Positions 10,330-22,340 of a stretch of DNA of 64,000 bases are shown here, in pieces; within the stretch, counting starts at the first letter, position 1; the number at the start of each line of letters is the position of its first letter. The notes beneath the pieces were generated by a model. That model was given only the letters and a program-made list of their open reading frames with translations. It made no database searches and was not told the origin of the DNA. The position numbers and the translations under genes were made by a program. Source of the stretch: Drechmeria coniospora. Taxonomy: Eukaryota; Ascomycota; Sordariomycetes; Hypocreales; Ophiocordycipitaceae. Location of the stretch: positions 5,925,222-5,989,221 of the forward strand of contig NC_054390.1 of NCBI RefSeq assembly GCF_001625195.1. Reading direction: 5' to 3'.

Positions 10330-12012
10330 GTCCACGCCGATTGGTCGCGTTTTCGTCTCGTATTGCTTCAATCCAGGGGACTCGACAGGCCATGGGAACG
10401 AACTCGCACAGCATTCACACGACTGCGTTGATGTTCTTTCAAAGCGTGCTTACGTCGCTTTCGAAAGCTGCACGGCAACGCTTCCAACATGTCTTATTCA
10501 TCGCAAAGGTTGTTCAGTCGGATTATTCCAGTTGCCCATCTCGCTTCGGCCTAGTGAGATGCCGGTTCCGTGGCCTATTCTCACGTCCAACAGATAGATG
10601 TGCGTCCCCTCTCAGTGGGAAGGGGGATATGAATACATGTACGGAGTAATGCCGAGTGCGGATCGTCCATCTGGCATCTGAGACCCCAGCTCGGTTTGGT
10701 AATAAGCAGCCATCACAGTCCACTCGCTTCCTTTGCTGTGGAGGCCCACTGGGGGCAGTGCACACAGTACGCGCAACGAGTCGTACTAAATCCGGTGCTT
10801 GACCAAACCGACACATTTGATAATAATTGTCAACCCTACTCCGTACTTGCGCAAGAGTACGTCGTCCAAGCCTTTGGGTAAGATGAGCGTAGCACACGCC
10901 CACCAACTCAGCTGACTGCATGCCGAGAATGTCACAAAAGATGATTGGCCTTGCGTCAAGATCGGATCGGTCAACCATGATGGAGACTGGCCGGGCCGCC
11001 AGCACGTCTCTCATGCGGATGGGGGGCATCAGTCCTGAGTGTGGAAGGGTATTTCAGAACGGCAAGAGATATATTAATACTAGCAAGGCGGGTATCCGAG
11101 GTGGAAATGATGATTTTGGCACCCGTCAATCCTGTACTGGTAAAAGTAGGCACAGGTGGATGTGTGAGCCAGCAAGATACTTACAACTATTACTTATTAA
11201 GTACTTAGATTCATCAGAAGCAGAGCTCCTATGCTGGATCCACAGAGAGAGCTACTTGTAAGTACTGTACTGTATTAGATGTAATTACTTGCTTTCAGGC
11301 ACTTGTACTGCAAAAGGAGTTGTGCATGCATACATGTATTACTGCACAGTAAACACAGTACATGTGCGGCAAATAATTCTGATCGCGTGCTCCGTAATCC
11401 AAGTACCGTACAAGTATTTTCCAGCGGTGCGGTAGGTACCTTCAAGAACAGTACCAGTACGGAGTGCACCAGTGCGGACTGCACTACAATACCCGTACAC
11501 CTGCATCAGTAATTACATAGTATTAATTAGTATCTTGGAACGTATGTGCAATGTACTATTTGCACTATTCCAGGCTGTACTCCGTACCCCATAACAACAC
11601 ATGTACATGTACTGTACTCCGTGAAGATAAGTACTTACTGCGTACTTACTGTAGAACTACGGATACTCCGTACGGATATTACATGTACATGTACAGTACG
11701 GAGTACACTCGGACGAAAGGACAATCAGCAAGGCTTGGTACAGGTATCAATACACTTATGCAAACCGTATTTTACGTGTTCCACTTGTACATGTACACCG
11801 TACAAGTACCACCAACGCAGTGAGTACGGAGTACAGTACATGCACAAACGGACAGCCGAGTATGGAGTACGGAGCACCTGAACCTACCGCACTCCTACTG
11901 TACGTTCCTGAAATACAGTTAGCAGGTACCTGTAAGGTACAAGTGAGTGCTGCGCCGCCCTGCCGTCCGTCTCCTGCGATTGCCCGCCCCTTCTCTCCAA
12001 CCGAGGTTTTCC
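10330..12012. other. Intergenic, PIL1 to pyrophosphatase
   Basis: No credible gene. A 168-codon antisense frame at 10523-11029 lacks family resemblance and shows no typical codon use. The right half (about 11170-11930) is a GTAC-rich island. The last about 80 nt are pyrimidine-rich leader-type sequence. Confidence 0.5.
11170..11930. repeat. GTAC-rich low-complexity island 2
   Basis: Dense GTAC in contexts such as GTACTGTACTG, ACATGTACATGTAC, CTCCGTACGGATA and GTACGGAGTAC (for example 11573-11600, 11690-11710, 11822-11840). No fixed period and no coding frame of substance. It ends abruptly where the pyrophosphatase leader begins. Confidence 0.85.
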
Positions 12013-12198
12013 ATGTCCCTCCAGGCCACGTTTGCGTACAGCCAGACCCAGCAACGTCTGCGGTGCCTTTTCCCATTATCCGGCCGGGCCAATCACCTTT
12101 TCGTCAACTCGCACCCGGCGCGGGGCCCTGCATCAACGCCGACGGTGAGCGCTGCCTACGGTCGCTGCCACCGCCGTCAGATTGGTCGTCGTCGCCCC

Positions 12199-12456
12199 AT
12201 GCATCGTTGCGGCGGCAGCAGAACCAGTGCCCTGAGAGCTGCTGCGGCTGCGGCAACGACGGGGTTCCATATGGGTCTACGTGCCCCGCCCCCTCCATCC
12301 TACTCCCACCACATCACCGCCCTCTGTTCCTCCCCGTCCTCCCGCATCCCGTCCCAAAGAACGGCGCAAATTGCTCGTCACCTCTCGACTTCATCCGCGT
12401 CGTCCGGACAGACCCGTCAACCGCAATCTTCGTTTGCACCCTCGACCCTGAACGCA
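12199..12456 (+). other. Possible alternative N-terminal extension of the pyrophosphatase (mitochondrial presequence-like)
   Basis: In frame with, and directly upstream of, ATG 12457. ATG 12199 would add 86 residues and ATG 12271 would add 62. Neither extension contains a single Asp or Glu, and both are rich in Arg, Ser and Ala. Near the end they read [15 protein letters not shown], which resembles a mitochondrial presequence cleavage region. Both upstream ATGs have C at -3 (weak context), whereas 12457 has G at -3, which would allow leaky scanning and two products. It could also be untranslated leader that happens to be open, or could contain a 5'UTR intron (a GTGAGC donor exists at 12145 with an AG at 12179-12180). 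Confidence 0.45.
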
Positions 12457-13649
12457 ATGGCCTCTCAGTATAACCTCCGCAAGGTGGGGGCTCCCAACAC
12501 CCTCGAGCACCGCGTTTACATCGAGAAGGATGGCGTCGCCGTCTCCCCCTTCCACGACATCCCTCTCTACGCCAACCAGGAGCAGACCATCCTGAACATG
12601 GTTGTCGAGATTCCCCGATGGACCAATGCCAAGCTCGAGGTGTGTTTCTGCCCATTGCGAGCCCTCCGCTCACGCCAGACAAACCCTGGCGGGGCAGAAT
12701 CGGCATTGCCGTCTTCTGCTCTGCTCTGTTACCCGTCCCCTTTCGGCACCTGCGCTGACGGCAAACCTCGTACCAGATTTCCAAGGAAGAGGTCCTGAAC
12801 CCCATCAAGCAGGATATCAAAAAGGGCAAGCTCCGTTATGTCCGCAACTGCTTCCCCCACAAGGGCTATCTGTGGAACTACGGCGCCTTCCCCCAGGTAA
12901 GAAATCGGCGATCGAATGTGCCTACCTGCCTCGGCCGTTGCTGATGGGCACCTCGTTCGTCCCGTAGACCTGGGAGGATCCCAACTCCATCCATCCCGAG
13001 ACCAAGGCCAAGGGTGACAACGACCCGCTTGACGTCTGCGAGATCGGCGAGCTCGTCGGATACACTGGTCAGGTGAAGCAGGTCAAGGTGCTCGGAGTCA
13101 TGGCTCTCCTCGACGAGGAAGAGACTGACTGGAAAGTCATCGTCATCGACGTCAACGACCCCCTTGCCGCCAAGCTCAACGACATCGAGGATGTCGAGCG
13201 CCATCTGCCCGGTCTTTTGCGTGCCACCAACGAATGGTTCCGCATTTACAAGATTCCCGACGGCAAGCCCGAGAACCAGTTCGCCTTTACTGGAGAGTGC
13301 AAGAACAAGAGGTCGGTCTGCTCCGTTCCGTCGCAGATGCATGGCAATTCGGTGACTGACTAGCCTTCAGCTATGCCATGGACGTTGTCCGCGAGTGCGC
13401 CGAGGCATGGGACCGCCTCATGACTGGAAAAGCCCCCGCAGGCGAGGTTTCCACGTACGTCACCCCCCCTTCCTCCCCGCCGTGTGCCGATTCTGATGCT
13501 CGCAAAGTGCCAACGTCTCCGTCGCCAACTCGACGAACCGCCTTGCCCCCAACGAGTTGCCCGCGCTCCCTCCCAACCAGGAACTCCCCCCCGCCAAGAT
13601 TGATAGCTCCATCGACAAGTGGTTCTTCATCAGCGGTGCTTCCGCCTAA
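12457..13649 (+). CDS. Inorganic pyrophosphatase (soluble, family I)
   Basis: Hydrolyses pyrophosphate from biosynthetic reactions; Mg-dependent. Exons 12457-12639, 12777-12896, 12968-13311, 13371-13454, 13508-13649 join in frame to 290 residues, the usual fungal cytosolic length. The family signature DNDPLDV (residues in [16 protein letters not shown]) binds metal; [12 protein letters not shown] and [22 protein letters not shown] are also typical. The [15 protein letters not shown] start matches the fungal cytosolic enzyme and has G at -3 and +4. The same frame is open upstream and carries further in-frame ATGs at 12013, 12199 and 12271 (see the separate entry and the finding). Intron 4 has an unusual AAAG acceptor. 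Convergent with the mL53 gene 213 nt away. Confidence 0.95.
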
Positions 13650-13862
13650 AGGAGATTCTCACCATCAAGGGTGGAACAGCTGCCAGGGACAGGTAGAGCG
13701 GGACCGTGCAACATGCCGCCAGGCGTGACGTAAAAGAGGGTTTGGACTGGTATGAGAATACTGTATTCGTACACGTTCAGCTGTATTGAATAGCTATTTC
13801 GCATAGCCCCACTCGTGGAAATGCAGAGGATGCATGCTATGAGTACTGGAAAATACAGGAAA

Positions 13863-14212
13863 TTAATCCGCAAGGTCCGCCGCTTTCTGCAGTTGTCGGG
13901 AGTGTCGGTCGGCTTCCTCGACGAGGCCCTTGACATTGATCTTCTCGCAGTTGAAGTCCATTTCCTTTCCGTCCTCTGCATCATGTCAATGAGCACACGA
14001 GCAGCAGGAATGGTGACTCCGCCAGACATACTGAATTTGATCTTGACGGAGCTCGGCTCGGTCGAGTTTCGGGGTAGCAGAGTAGTGTGGATGGTCATGC
14101 CATTGGATCGGGCGTTGGGAGGCAGATAGGTCAGGAAGAGACGCGCCGGTTTGGCGCAGGCCGAGAAGGGATTGAACTTGGCTGTGACTTCGGTCATGAA
14201 CTTGGTGATCAT
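13863..14212 (-). CDS. MRPL44: Mitochondrial large-subunit ribosomal protein mL53 (yeast Mrpl44)
   Basis: Component of the mitochondrial 54S ribosomal subunit. Exons on the minus strand 14212-14032 and 13975-13863 with a GTATGT...TGCAG intron; 97 residues, as expected for this small protein. The N-terminus MITKFMTEVTAKFNPFSACAK and the following ARLFLTYLPPNAR are near-diagnostic of the fungal family; the second exon gives the KDGKEMDF strand and ends with a helix containing DRHSRQLQKA. The fold is thioredoxin-like (L51/S25/CI-B8 type). No cleavable presequence is obvious, as in yeast. The longer open frame upstream of ATG 14212 is not similar to anything and is best ignored. Convergent with the pyrophosphatase. 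Confidence 0.93.
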
Positions 14213-15645
14213 GTCGGAGGCGGAGGTACGACGCGCAGAGGCGACGACGAGCAGGCAAGTTTGGTGCAGTGTCGTCGTGCTCACCAACTCGTCAGCGGCA
14301 TGCGCAGTGGTGTCGAGGCCGTGGTGGTCCAGAAAAGGTGCAAGGGTCACGTGCCGCACAACCACAGCCTGCAGCGGGTACGTACCCAACCAAGTTTGTA
14401 CAAAATATTTCCATGGTTGGCAGCTCGCACTGCTTTCTCTTCCTTCTGCAAGCACCGCCCTCTGGACAACGCCGCGCTTCCATGCTCTCAAACGGAGATT
14501 TTCTCTCGCATCACGCCGAGAAAAATCTCGAGTCTCTCTCCTGCCTTTTTTCTTCTGCTTCGGCAGTACAGTCTGAAGGAGGGTTTGCACCACGACGCAT
14601 GTGAGAAATTCGGAGTACTCTTCACCACACCACCGCAGTCACTTGCACGCAGAGATGCGAGCGGGAGGACGGGTCTGCCCGCGAGGGTTCGGCGTCACTG
14701 AACGCCAGCAAGTTGGCATCAGAAATAGCAGGGCCCCTTCCCCCTCCACAGAGATGTGCGAGGGCGCGTGGGGGGGTACCCTATGGGAAGCCATTGCGAA
14801 GATTGTGTGTTATCACTTGAGTGCGATGCGTGGCGTGGCGGAAGCCATGATTCGATTCCGATTACTCTGTCCAGAGGGCGGTGCTTCACCTTTTTTTTTC
14901 CTCAGGTGAGTCCAAATTTGGGCACCGCATTGCAAGTAGGGATACTGCTAACGATTTGCTACTCCCACCGTGGAGAAGCACTTGGGGGGGGGGGGGGGGG
15001 GGAAGGAAGGTATGGAGGCATGCTCGAAGTGGAAGCCGCAGGCATAGCAGGCAGACGGTCGATAGCATAGCCTGAACATTACATGTATTTTACGTCCTCT
15101 GAAAGATTGTCTAATTGAGACGGTGTTGAATAATCTTCCTCGGGTGCCTGGCTGCACTCGATTTTCAGAAGTTGTCGTTTCCCAAGTTAGTGCCGCGGTG
15201 GCGCCGATACCGCAGAAAACTTAAATGCCCGATACATAAGTCCCCAGTGCCAATCAAGAAAGAGAGGCAACCATCATGATGAGCCTTGATATGAAATGCC
15301 AATGGCCATGACGGACTTGTCAGATATGTTCCGCGCAGATGGCAAAATACGTAAGTGTTCTGTAAAAGTAAGTAGCTGCGGCTGGAAGCAATGATTGCGC
15401 CTTGTCAGCAGGTTTGCGCAGGCAGGACACGGCTATATGAGCCAATCCAGTCGCAGCGGTCCGCGCCTAAACGTCACGCCCCGGTATATTCATAATTCGG
15501 TTAGGGAAGCTGTCTGCTTGCCCGCTGCCACGCGAGGGCTGCGACGACGATCCGACAAGACACCACCGTCACGCTCGAGCCAAACAGCGACGACTTCAAG
15601 AGCAATCTATCCCACACGCAGCCGTCTAGACTGGCCGCCTCCACG
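14213..15645. other. Divergent intergenic region, mL53 / SEC20
   Basis: Nothing coding recognised on either strand. It contains a 19-base G run (14984-15002) and pyrimidine tracts near 14880-14905. The region just before 15646 is the SEC20 leader. Confidence 0.5.
14984..15002 (+). repeat. Homopolymer G tract (19 bases)
   Basis: An uninterrupted run of 19 G residues in the spacer between mL53 and SEC20. Such runs can form G-quadruplexes and are prone to length error in sequencing, so the exact length is uncertain. Confidence 0.8.
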
Positions 15646-16904
15646 ATGTCTCTTCAAGGCCTGCAGGAGCGCTTGGCAGCTTTGCAGGAGACGACAGCAC
15701 AACTTCGGGCTCTCGTCGACCGTCTCGCCACTCTCAAATTCCAGCCCGGCTCGGTGCCGCTGGGAATTGAGGAAGAGAACAGTCCGAGTGGCGAGCTCAG
15801 TGCGGAGATTGGCTTACTGCTGAGGAGTGGGTTGGAAGAGCAGGAGCTTCTGCGCGAGGAGATCAAATATGCCAAGCCCGAGGGCCACGACAAGGCGAGA
15901 TTGACCGAAGGCGCCGAGAGACTCGGCAATGAGCTGTCCAGGTTTGCATCTCCGAGCGCCACGATGGCTGCAGGATCGGGCTGACGTTGATAAGCTACCG
16001 AGTGGCCTTCCGAAAAGCACGACTAGCCTCGAGAAAGAGATTGGAGGATGCCCAGCGGCAGGAACGGGAACTCCTCATCAGATCGCTGTCCGGTTCCGCA
16101 TCCGACGCGGCGTCCCCTTTGCCGGGCCATGACGAGTCGCCCACGCCGGCAGTGCACCGTTTGCGACGGCACAATCAGCAGCAGCAGCAATCGAATCTCT
16201 CCAGCGAGGACCAGCACACGGTCAGCGTCAGCAGCAACGTGACGACGGCTCTCCGCCGCACGCACGATCTCATAGCGGCCGAGCTGTACCGCAGCGAGTA
16301 CGCGCACCAGACGTTGAAGGAGTCTTCGGATGCGCTGAAGCAGCTGAACGAGTCGTACCTGTCCCTCGACTCCATGCTCGCAAACTCGAAAGACCTGCTG
16401 GGCACGCTGCTGCGATCGCAAAAGAGCGACACTTGGTACCTGCAAACGGCCATGTACATGCTCATGGTGACGGCGGCTTGGCTCATCTTTCGGAGGATAC
16501 TGTACGGGCCGCTCTGGTGGCTTGCCTGGCTTCCGCTGCGCATCATGTTTGGCGTCGGCACCCGGGCAGGAAGCGCCGTCATGCAAGGAGGTAGCTCCGG
16601 GCGGGTCGGAGAGGTGGACGTCGGAGAGCGACCCGAGGTTCTCGTCGAGGGTTTGCCAAACGAAGATCTCCCGACGATGCAAGTGGCACAAGCCACCGAC
16701 TCGGCTCGCGGAGACGGTGACCCGGACTCCATGACGGAGCAGGTCGGGAACGGCGTGGATGAGGCAAACGAGGCGAGCACGCCGCAGCCCGTCGATGGCG
16801 AGTCCGACTCTCACGAGGCGCCGAGGAATACGAAAAAGCGGATGTGGGAGGAGAAGGAGACCGAAAACACGGGAGAAGGCGATCAGGTTCGAGACGAGCT
16901 GTGA
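15646..16904 (+). CDS. SEC20: SNARE protein Sec20 (Golgi-to-ER retrograde transport)
   Basis: ER-resident Qb-SNARE that, with Ufe1, Use1 and Sec22 and the Dsl1 tether, receives COPI vesicles. Exons 15646-15941 and 15995-16904 give 401 residues. N-terminal coiled-coil region (LQGLQERLAALQETTAQLRALVDRL), then the SNARE region about residues 182-244 (TTALRRTHDLIAAELYRSEYAHQ... LLGTLLRSQKSD), a membrane span about 247-264 and a second hydrophobic patch about 267-286. The rest is an acidic, low-complexity tail of about 110 residues ending in RDEL, an HDEL-like ER retrieval signal as in yeast Sec20. The tail must therefore be luminal. The splice AG/C restores SYRVAFRKARL. Convergent with MDE1. Confidence 0.92.
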
Positions 16905-17138
16905 GGACAGTGGCTCGGGATGGCATCACGTCTATCCACACATTTCTGCCCCCTCCCGTAGTCCAAGCCCGTTGTCGACGAAGCGTATGCAACCTCGGCC
17001 CTTGGCGGCAAGAGGCCTTTGCCGCACCAAAGTCCCGTCCGTGTGTGAAGAGGAGCGATGTCACGCTCGTCGAGAGCCTCACGGTTGCCGACCACGACGA
17101 GCCCAAACCGAAGACACGTACGGCGGGCCGGAATGCCC

Positions 17139-18032
17139 CTAGGGTCGCTCTGGCGCGACACGGGGGACGTTGCTGATCCAGGGAATGCCGAGCTTCTTCA
17201 TCTCGACGGCCAGCTGGAAGAGATAGTCGAGGCTGGCCCGTCAGTCAGCAAGGCTCGCCAGAAGCCGGCATGGTCCCTCGACTCACCTCTCGCATTGGGT
17301 TTTGGCCTTGTGGACGTCGTCGCCCCAGACGTAGACGCCGTGCCTCCTCACCAGCACGGCGTACGTGTCCGGATACTCGTCCATGGCAGCCTCGAGGAAT
17401 TCGGTCAGGTCCTCCTCGTGCGGCGTGTTCTCGATGACGGGGATGCGGAGGGTGTCATGGTATCCGAGGTTGCCCTGCCGGCCTAGGCCTCGGCCGAAAC
17501 CCTTGATCTGCTCCATGTTGTTGATCTCGAAGACGTTGCTTCCGGCGCCCCGCCGATCCTGCTCGAGGAGCAGGGTGACGAGCACGGCCCACTGCGAGTG
17601 GGTGTGGATGCAGCAGCCGGCGCGGCGGCGCGTGAAGGCGGCGAGGAAGAGGGGCGTGCACTGGGACGGCTTGTGACGGGGCGGGGAGCGAAGATATGTG
17701 CGGTGCTTGTAGGGGGGTTCCTGGGCGGCCAGGGAAAGGACGTAGATGTCGGTGTTCTTGATGAGCTCCTTCTGGACGCCCGAGGGGGCGATGTAGACGA
17801 GGTCGCTTTGTCGACGCAACGGGTCGTCGTGTTACCGTGAGCACCAACATGCCGGGAGACACCATTTGCGGAAGAAGGCGTGCACTCACTCGTCCTTGAT
17901 GGAGCAGCCGCCGCCGGTGCCGGTGACCCAGCCGAGGGTCCAGAACTTGGCACACAGAGAGGGTATGAGGTTGGCCGGGTGCTCGGGGTCGGTCGAGCAG
18001 ACGAGCTGCTCGGCGGAATCCGCAGACGCCAT
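17139..18032 (-). CDS. MDE1: Methylthioribulose-1-phosphate dehydratase (Mde1)
   Basis: Second isomer-processing step of the methionine salvage cycle: dehydrates 5-methylthioribulose-1-phosphate to the diketone; cytosolic, Zn-dependent, class II aldolase fold. Exons on the minus strand 18032-17890, 17805-17287, 17232-17139; all GT/AG, phases close, 251 residues. Seen: [22 protein letters not shown] at the N-terminus, [11 protein letters not shown], the metal-binding His pair in [22 protein letters not shown], and [18 protein letters not shown] with the third His. The C-terminus contains [15 protein letters not shown] as in relatives. Intron 1 uses an AAAG acceptor. It converges with SEC20 (234 nt between stops). 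Confidence 0.95.
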
Positions 18033-19229
18033 GGCCGCGGGGGGGGTGCAGGGTCGATTGACCTCGCGAAGTGACGGGTCCGGATATGTATGAGATGTCC
18101 CTCGGGTGGTCAGTGGCGGAGCGGTTCGTGCGTATCGTTTGGAAGGCGATGTCCGGCTGGCCTCGAAGGCAGATTTCGCGCGCCCCCGACGACGGAGGCA
18201 ACAAATGCCTGCCTGTACCGACTCGCCATGGCGTAGTTGGTGGGGTTGTCACCACGCTTGGCTGAGCAGCCTACCCTATACGGCGGTTTTTGCTCATGGT
18301 GCCCCAGGACGGAACAGAACGGAGGACGGATGTTGCCCAAACTGGTGCTTGCGGTTTCTCATGAGGGTTTAGGGGGAAAGGATCACTGACATGTCATGGT
18401 TACGAATCAATGAGAAGATGAGTACACCTTGACGTTCAGGGTACGCAATTACTGCGATGGGCCGATAGGTACAGAAGGCTTTTCTGATGGGCTTGTGCCG
18501 GTGGGAAAATTTCAGGTCGGGATTCCTATTTGTAGCACTCGGTGCTCGTTACTTGCAATGCACATGGAAAAGCATGGTTGACTCGGCGCTGGACCAAGGG
18601 GCTTGTAGTACAGGATGATGCAAAAGTAAGTATCTGGATATTATTTCTGCTTGGGACGCCAGCAACCCGTCCCACCCACGAGCCTGCCTGCACCTACTTG
18701 GTATTATATATTTCATGAGCCAAAAGGAAGGCCTGCCTGGAGCAAACAAGCGAGATCCCACGGCTATTTTGCCGGAGCCGAGGCCCAGCAGTGCCCAGCC
18801 GGACCCACGCTAGCACATACCAAGTCCGTACAGTATAATTATTGCTTATAATTTCTTTGCAAATTTCGAGAGTGCCTGACACAGGAGTCGTCACGTTTGT
18901 TTGGCAGGATTGCACACGCCCAAATGTTCACTCTGGCGCGGTACATGCTACCGCAGACTGATTGCATGACAGCCGCAAAAAAGCGCACCAGTACTGCAGG
19001 CCGAAGTAATTACCGCAAGCGATGGTGTCATGCACCCGCCCGCAGCATACTCTGTGCATGTAGAGTACGGATATTGAGCAATGAGATTGCTGTCACCACA
19101 TCACAGAGTGACGGCCCTTGGTACGCAAAAGAGGCCTGGTGTACAAGTGGCGGTACATGCACTTACGTGGGTGCCAGCACTGGGGTGTTTGCGCCGGCAT
19201 AAATAGTCGCAAGGTGGCCATTTCTAGCT

Positions 19230-20060
19230 CCCAAGTGTATTTGTATTAATACGGAGCATTAATACTTACTTGTTCCTGGTCTCCCGGGAGGTGCACGTAC
19301 AACTACAGTACGTTAAGTAAGGACTCCTGCTTACAGTACTCCGTACTTGGACTGTACTGTAGTTCCAGTACGGAGTACATGAACTGTACAATTACTTGCT
19401 TGTCGAAAGTACTCCGTACGCCGTATTGCTCGTACGCCGACGGAGTGCTTGTAAGTACATGCGCTTACTGTCACTGTTATTTGGGCGCAAGCACTGGAGT
19501 GTCCAGTAGAGCAATACAAGCACTTGTATGGGTGGCCATGCGCATGGGTCCGTGTTCATATTCATTAATTTATGCTGCATCAACGCGCCCAGGTCCGAAG
19601 GGAATAATCAGAATAAAAAGTTGCACCATCGATCGATCGAATATACCTTACCCCATGCCCCAGCGAACGAGAACTGGTACAAGTACTTGATACGCATGCC
19701 AATACACATGCACAATACTGACAAAGCACATGCGGCACTACTCCGTACGGGTACTCCGAACTGGTTCGTCGATACGTACAACTAGTTGCATGCTTATATG
19801 GGTTCGCCATATATTCATGCGCATGTGCGGAGTAATTACAAGTAGTCGCTCCCCGAAGCACAACGACGACTCAAGTACGTACTTGCAGGTGTACAAGTAC
19901 TGTAAGTAAGTGTACTTATCCTTACTCCCTGGGTACTTGCTGCACTTTATCGGGTATGTACTTGGGGTGCAAGTACTATCAGTGGGAAGTACTTAGTAAT
20001 ATCACTTGCTGTGCTCCGTACTTGTGCTGCTCCCTGATGTAAGTACTCCGTACACCTGCT
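19230..20060. repeat. GTAC-rich low-complexity island 3
   Basis: Repeated GTAC contexts: AGTACTCCGTACTTGG (near 19335), CCAGTACGGAGTAC (near 19364), AAGTACGTACTTGCAG (near 19872) and CTCCGTACTTGTGC (near 20015). Irregular spacing. No gene. Confidence 0.8.
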
Positions 20061-20539
20061 GCACATGTACAAATACACACACACGTTGGTGGTGGGTGCC
20101 ACCAAGATACGTCCACCTTCCGAGCTCATACTCCGAACCCGAGAACGAGATGCAAGGCACCTCTTTGGGCGTATGTACTCCGTACAGCAAGTACGTCCAG
20201 TACGTCTGCACCTACAGCACACGCACTCCGCACTCCGTATCCGCATGGAAATAGGCCGTGAAACGCCCAGGCGACGCGCTCGGCGCTGGCCAACTGCGCT
20301 TGGACGTGAGCTTGGGGGTTCGTCTTGCGAACGGGGAGGGGCACGGTGAGCGGTCCTGGACAAAGCCGCCCCTTCTTTTCCTCGCACGTCGTGTCCGCTG
20401 TTGCCTGGTGGGAACACGTTCACTACTAGATGCATTCGCACATGGCTCGTAGCATCGTTACGTTACGTCGCACCCGTGCACACTTACTCGTACGAGCCGT
20501 GCTCATGACTGCCGGTCCCTCCCCCCTGCTGGGCGTCGC

Positions 20540-20910
20540 CAAGTACATGTACATGTGTACAGCAGTAAGCAAGCATGGGTACCTAGTAGGTAGGTACAGC
20601 ACAGTCCTGTAATACAGTACAGTTAGTTCATGGAAGTACTGCATTAATACGCCTACGATGGCCAACACTTGCTAAGGCGAACCTCGGGTGGGTGCTGCAA
20701 AGTTGAACTACTTATTATTAAGGTATTAAGGTACCTAGTACCTAGTACTAGTACCTTTTACCTCCTGTACTTGCAAGCGCTCCGTACAGGTACAGGTAAG
20801 TAAGTACTTGTAGTTTGTCTCCCAGAGATCTCTGCTAGGTGCCTAGTACCTAGACTCACAGTACGGAGTACTTTTGCTTGTACTTACTCCGTATGTGCCT
20901 CGACGAACAC
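20540..20910. repeat. GTAC-rich low-complexity island 4
   Basis: Contains GTACATGTACATGTGTAC (near 20543), GGTACCTAGTACCTAGTACTAGTACC (near 20730-20756, a run of GTAC/CTAG alternation) and CAGTACGGAGTAC (near 20861). No gene. Confidence 0.8.
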
Positions 20911-21579
20911 ACACACTTGCATTATTTTTGGCAGCAAGCACTGCAGACTGTGGGCGTGCGGAAACGTATGACACATGACGCCCGTTGCCAGGTGTCTGTA
21001 TGTATTCACCGTACTTCGCCTGCGACTGGCAACGACGGGCGGATAAGGGTCAAGTCGAGTTGCGCCTTACAGCATGCGCAGGTTGGCGCCTATGTGTGCA
21101 TGGCACGGTGCAAGCGTACACGTGTATGCACCTGTATTACCTCGTCCATGCAGAGCGTGGCTGGAGACTGGTTACCGAGTAATACATGTACGGTCCTTTC
21201 GTCTCGAAAAACCGTTGCTCATGTCTCGGCCTGTCCATCATCTGGACCCTCGGCATGTTGTTCGCCAAGCTCAAACTCCGATTGTGCATGCACTCCGTAC
21301 GCCGAGGTGCGTTGCCTCACATGGACTGGGTGCACGCCAAGGATTGCCCTTTGGTACGGAGTGCATCTGCTGGCACACCACTCGCGAGCACACCAACGAG
21401 CGTCGTACGCATACGGGTACATGCAGAGGCGCCGTACGTGCATGGACAGACCCGACTTGGGCGAAATGAGCACTCGATTTCTTGGATGCCGTTGGCGGTT
21501 GAACTTTAGGACGGCGTCTGGGTAAGCAACGCATCGTGACCACCAGTCTCATGTACGCGGACTGCCACGAGGTCTCGTA

Positions 21580-22340
21580 TTCATCAATATATTTGTACAT
21601 GTACGCATGAATCCTCGTACGAGCGAGCGCGTACGCGGATGCAAGGTGTACGCTGCAAGCAACTGCTCTGTGCGTACCAGTCACCGAGTGAAGGCGTACT
21701 GTACGGATACGGAGAATTGCTCTGTATGGAAACGACGAAAGGCTCGGAGCAGCAAATACTTGTAGTGTTGATGATTGCTACCTGGTACGGAGTATTAGTA
21801 GCTAAGTCCTGTAATTACTACCTGTACTTGTACTTCGTACAGAGTACTGTACTGTAAGTATTACTCCGTAGAGGCATCACCGAATGAGCTTGTAAGCACT
21901 CCATGCACGTGTACATGCACATGTACAGTACGGACATGCGCAATAATACTCAAGTACAGTACATGTGCAGGTACTCCGTACATAATAATACATGTAATAC
22001 TCGATGGATGTGCGCTTGGTTTGTCGTGATTTGCGCCTCCACCTCCGGGTTATGCTTATTATGCAGAGCGGATAGGGCGCACCTGTAGACACCTGTAGTC
22101 ACATTGTATTATTCTGTACTTTGTGCAGCCTAGGTACAGAACCTATGAGACTGGCACTGCGGATACAACGTAACAAAGCACTCCGTACCTGTACTTAAGT
22201 ACATGTACATGCACACCTTCATGTACGCCACTGTACCGTAAGTACTTACTCCGTTCGTGCTCCGCACTTACAGTAGGTGCACATTCAGTGTATGGAGGTA
22301 TTGACATGTCCATGGATCAAGCAAGTACCACTACGGAGTA
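21580..22340. repeat. GTAC-rich low-complexity island 5
   Basis: Contains TTGTACATGTACGC (near 21593), TGTACTTGTACTTCGTACAGAGTACTGTAC (near 21823-21853), ATGTACAGTACGG (near 21920) and AAGTACATGTACATGCAC (near 22197). Bases around 22340-22570 are more ordinary but hold no gene. Confidence 0.8.

Noticed and set aside
10523..11029. 168-codon minus-strand frame
   Set aside because: No family resemblance, no typical codon bias, and it runs into ordinary spacer.
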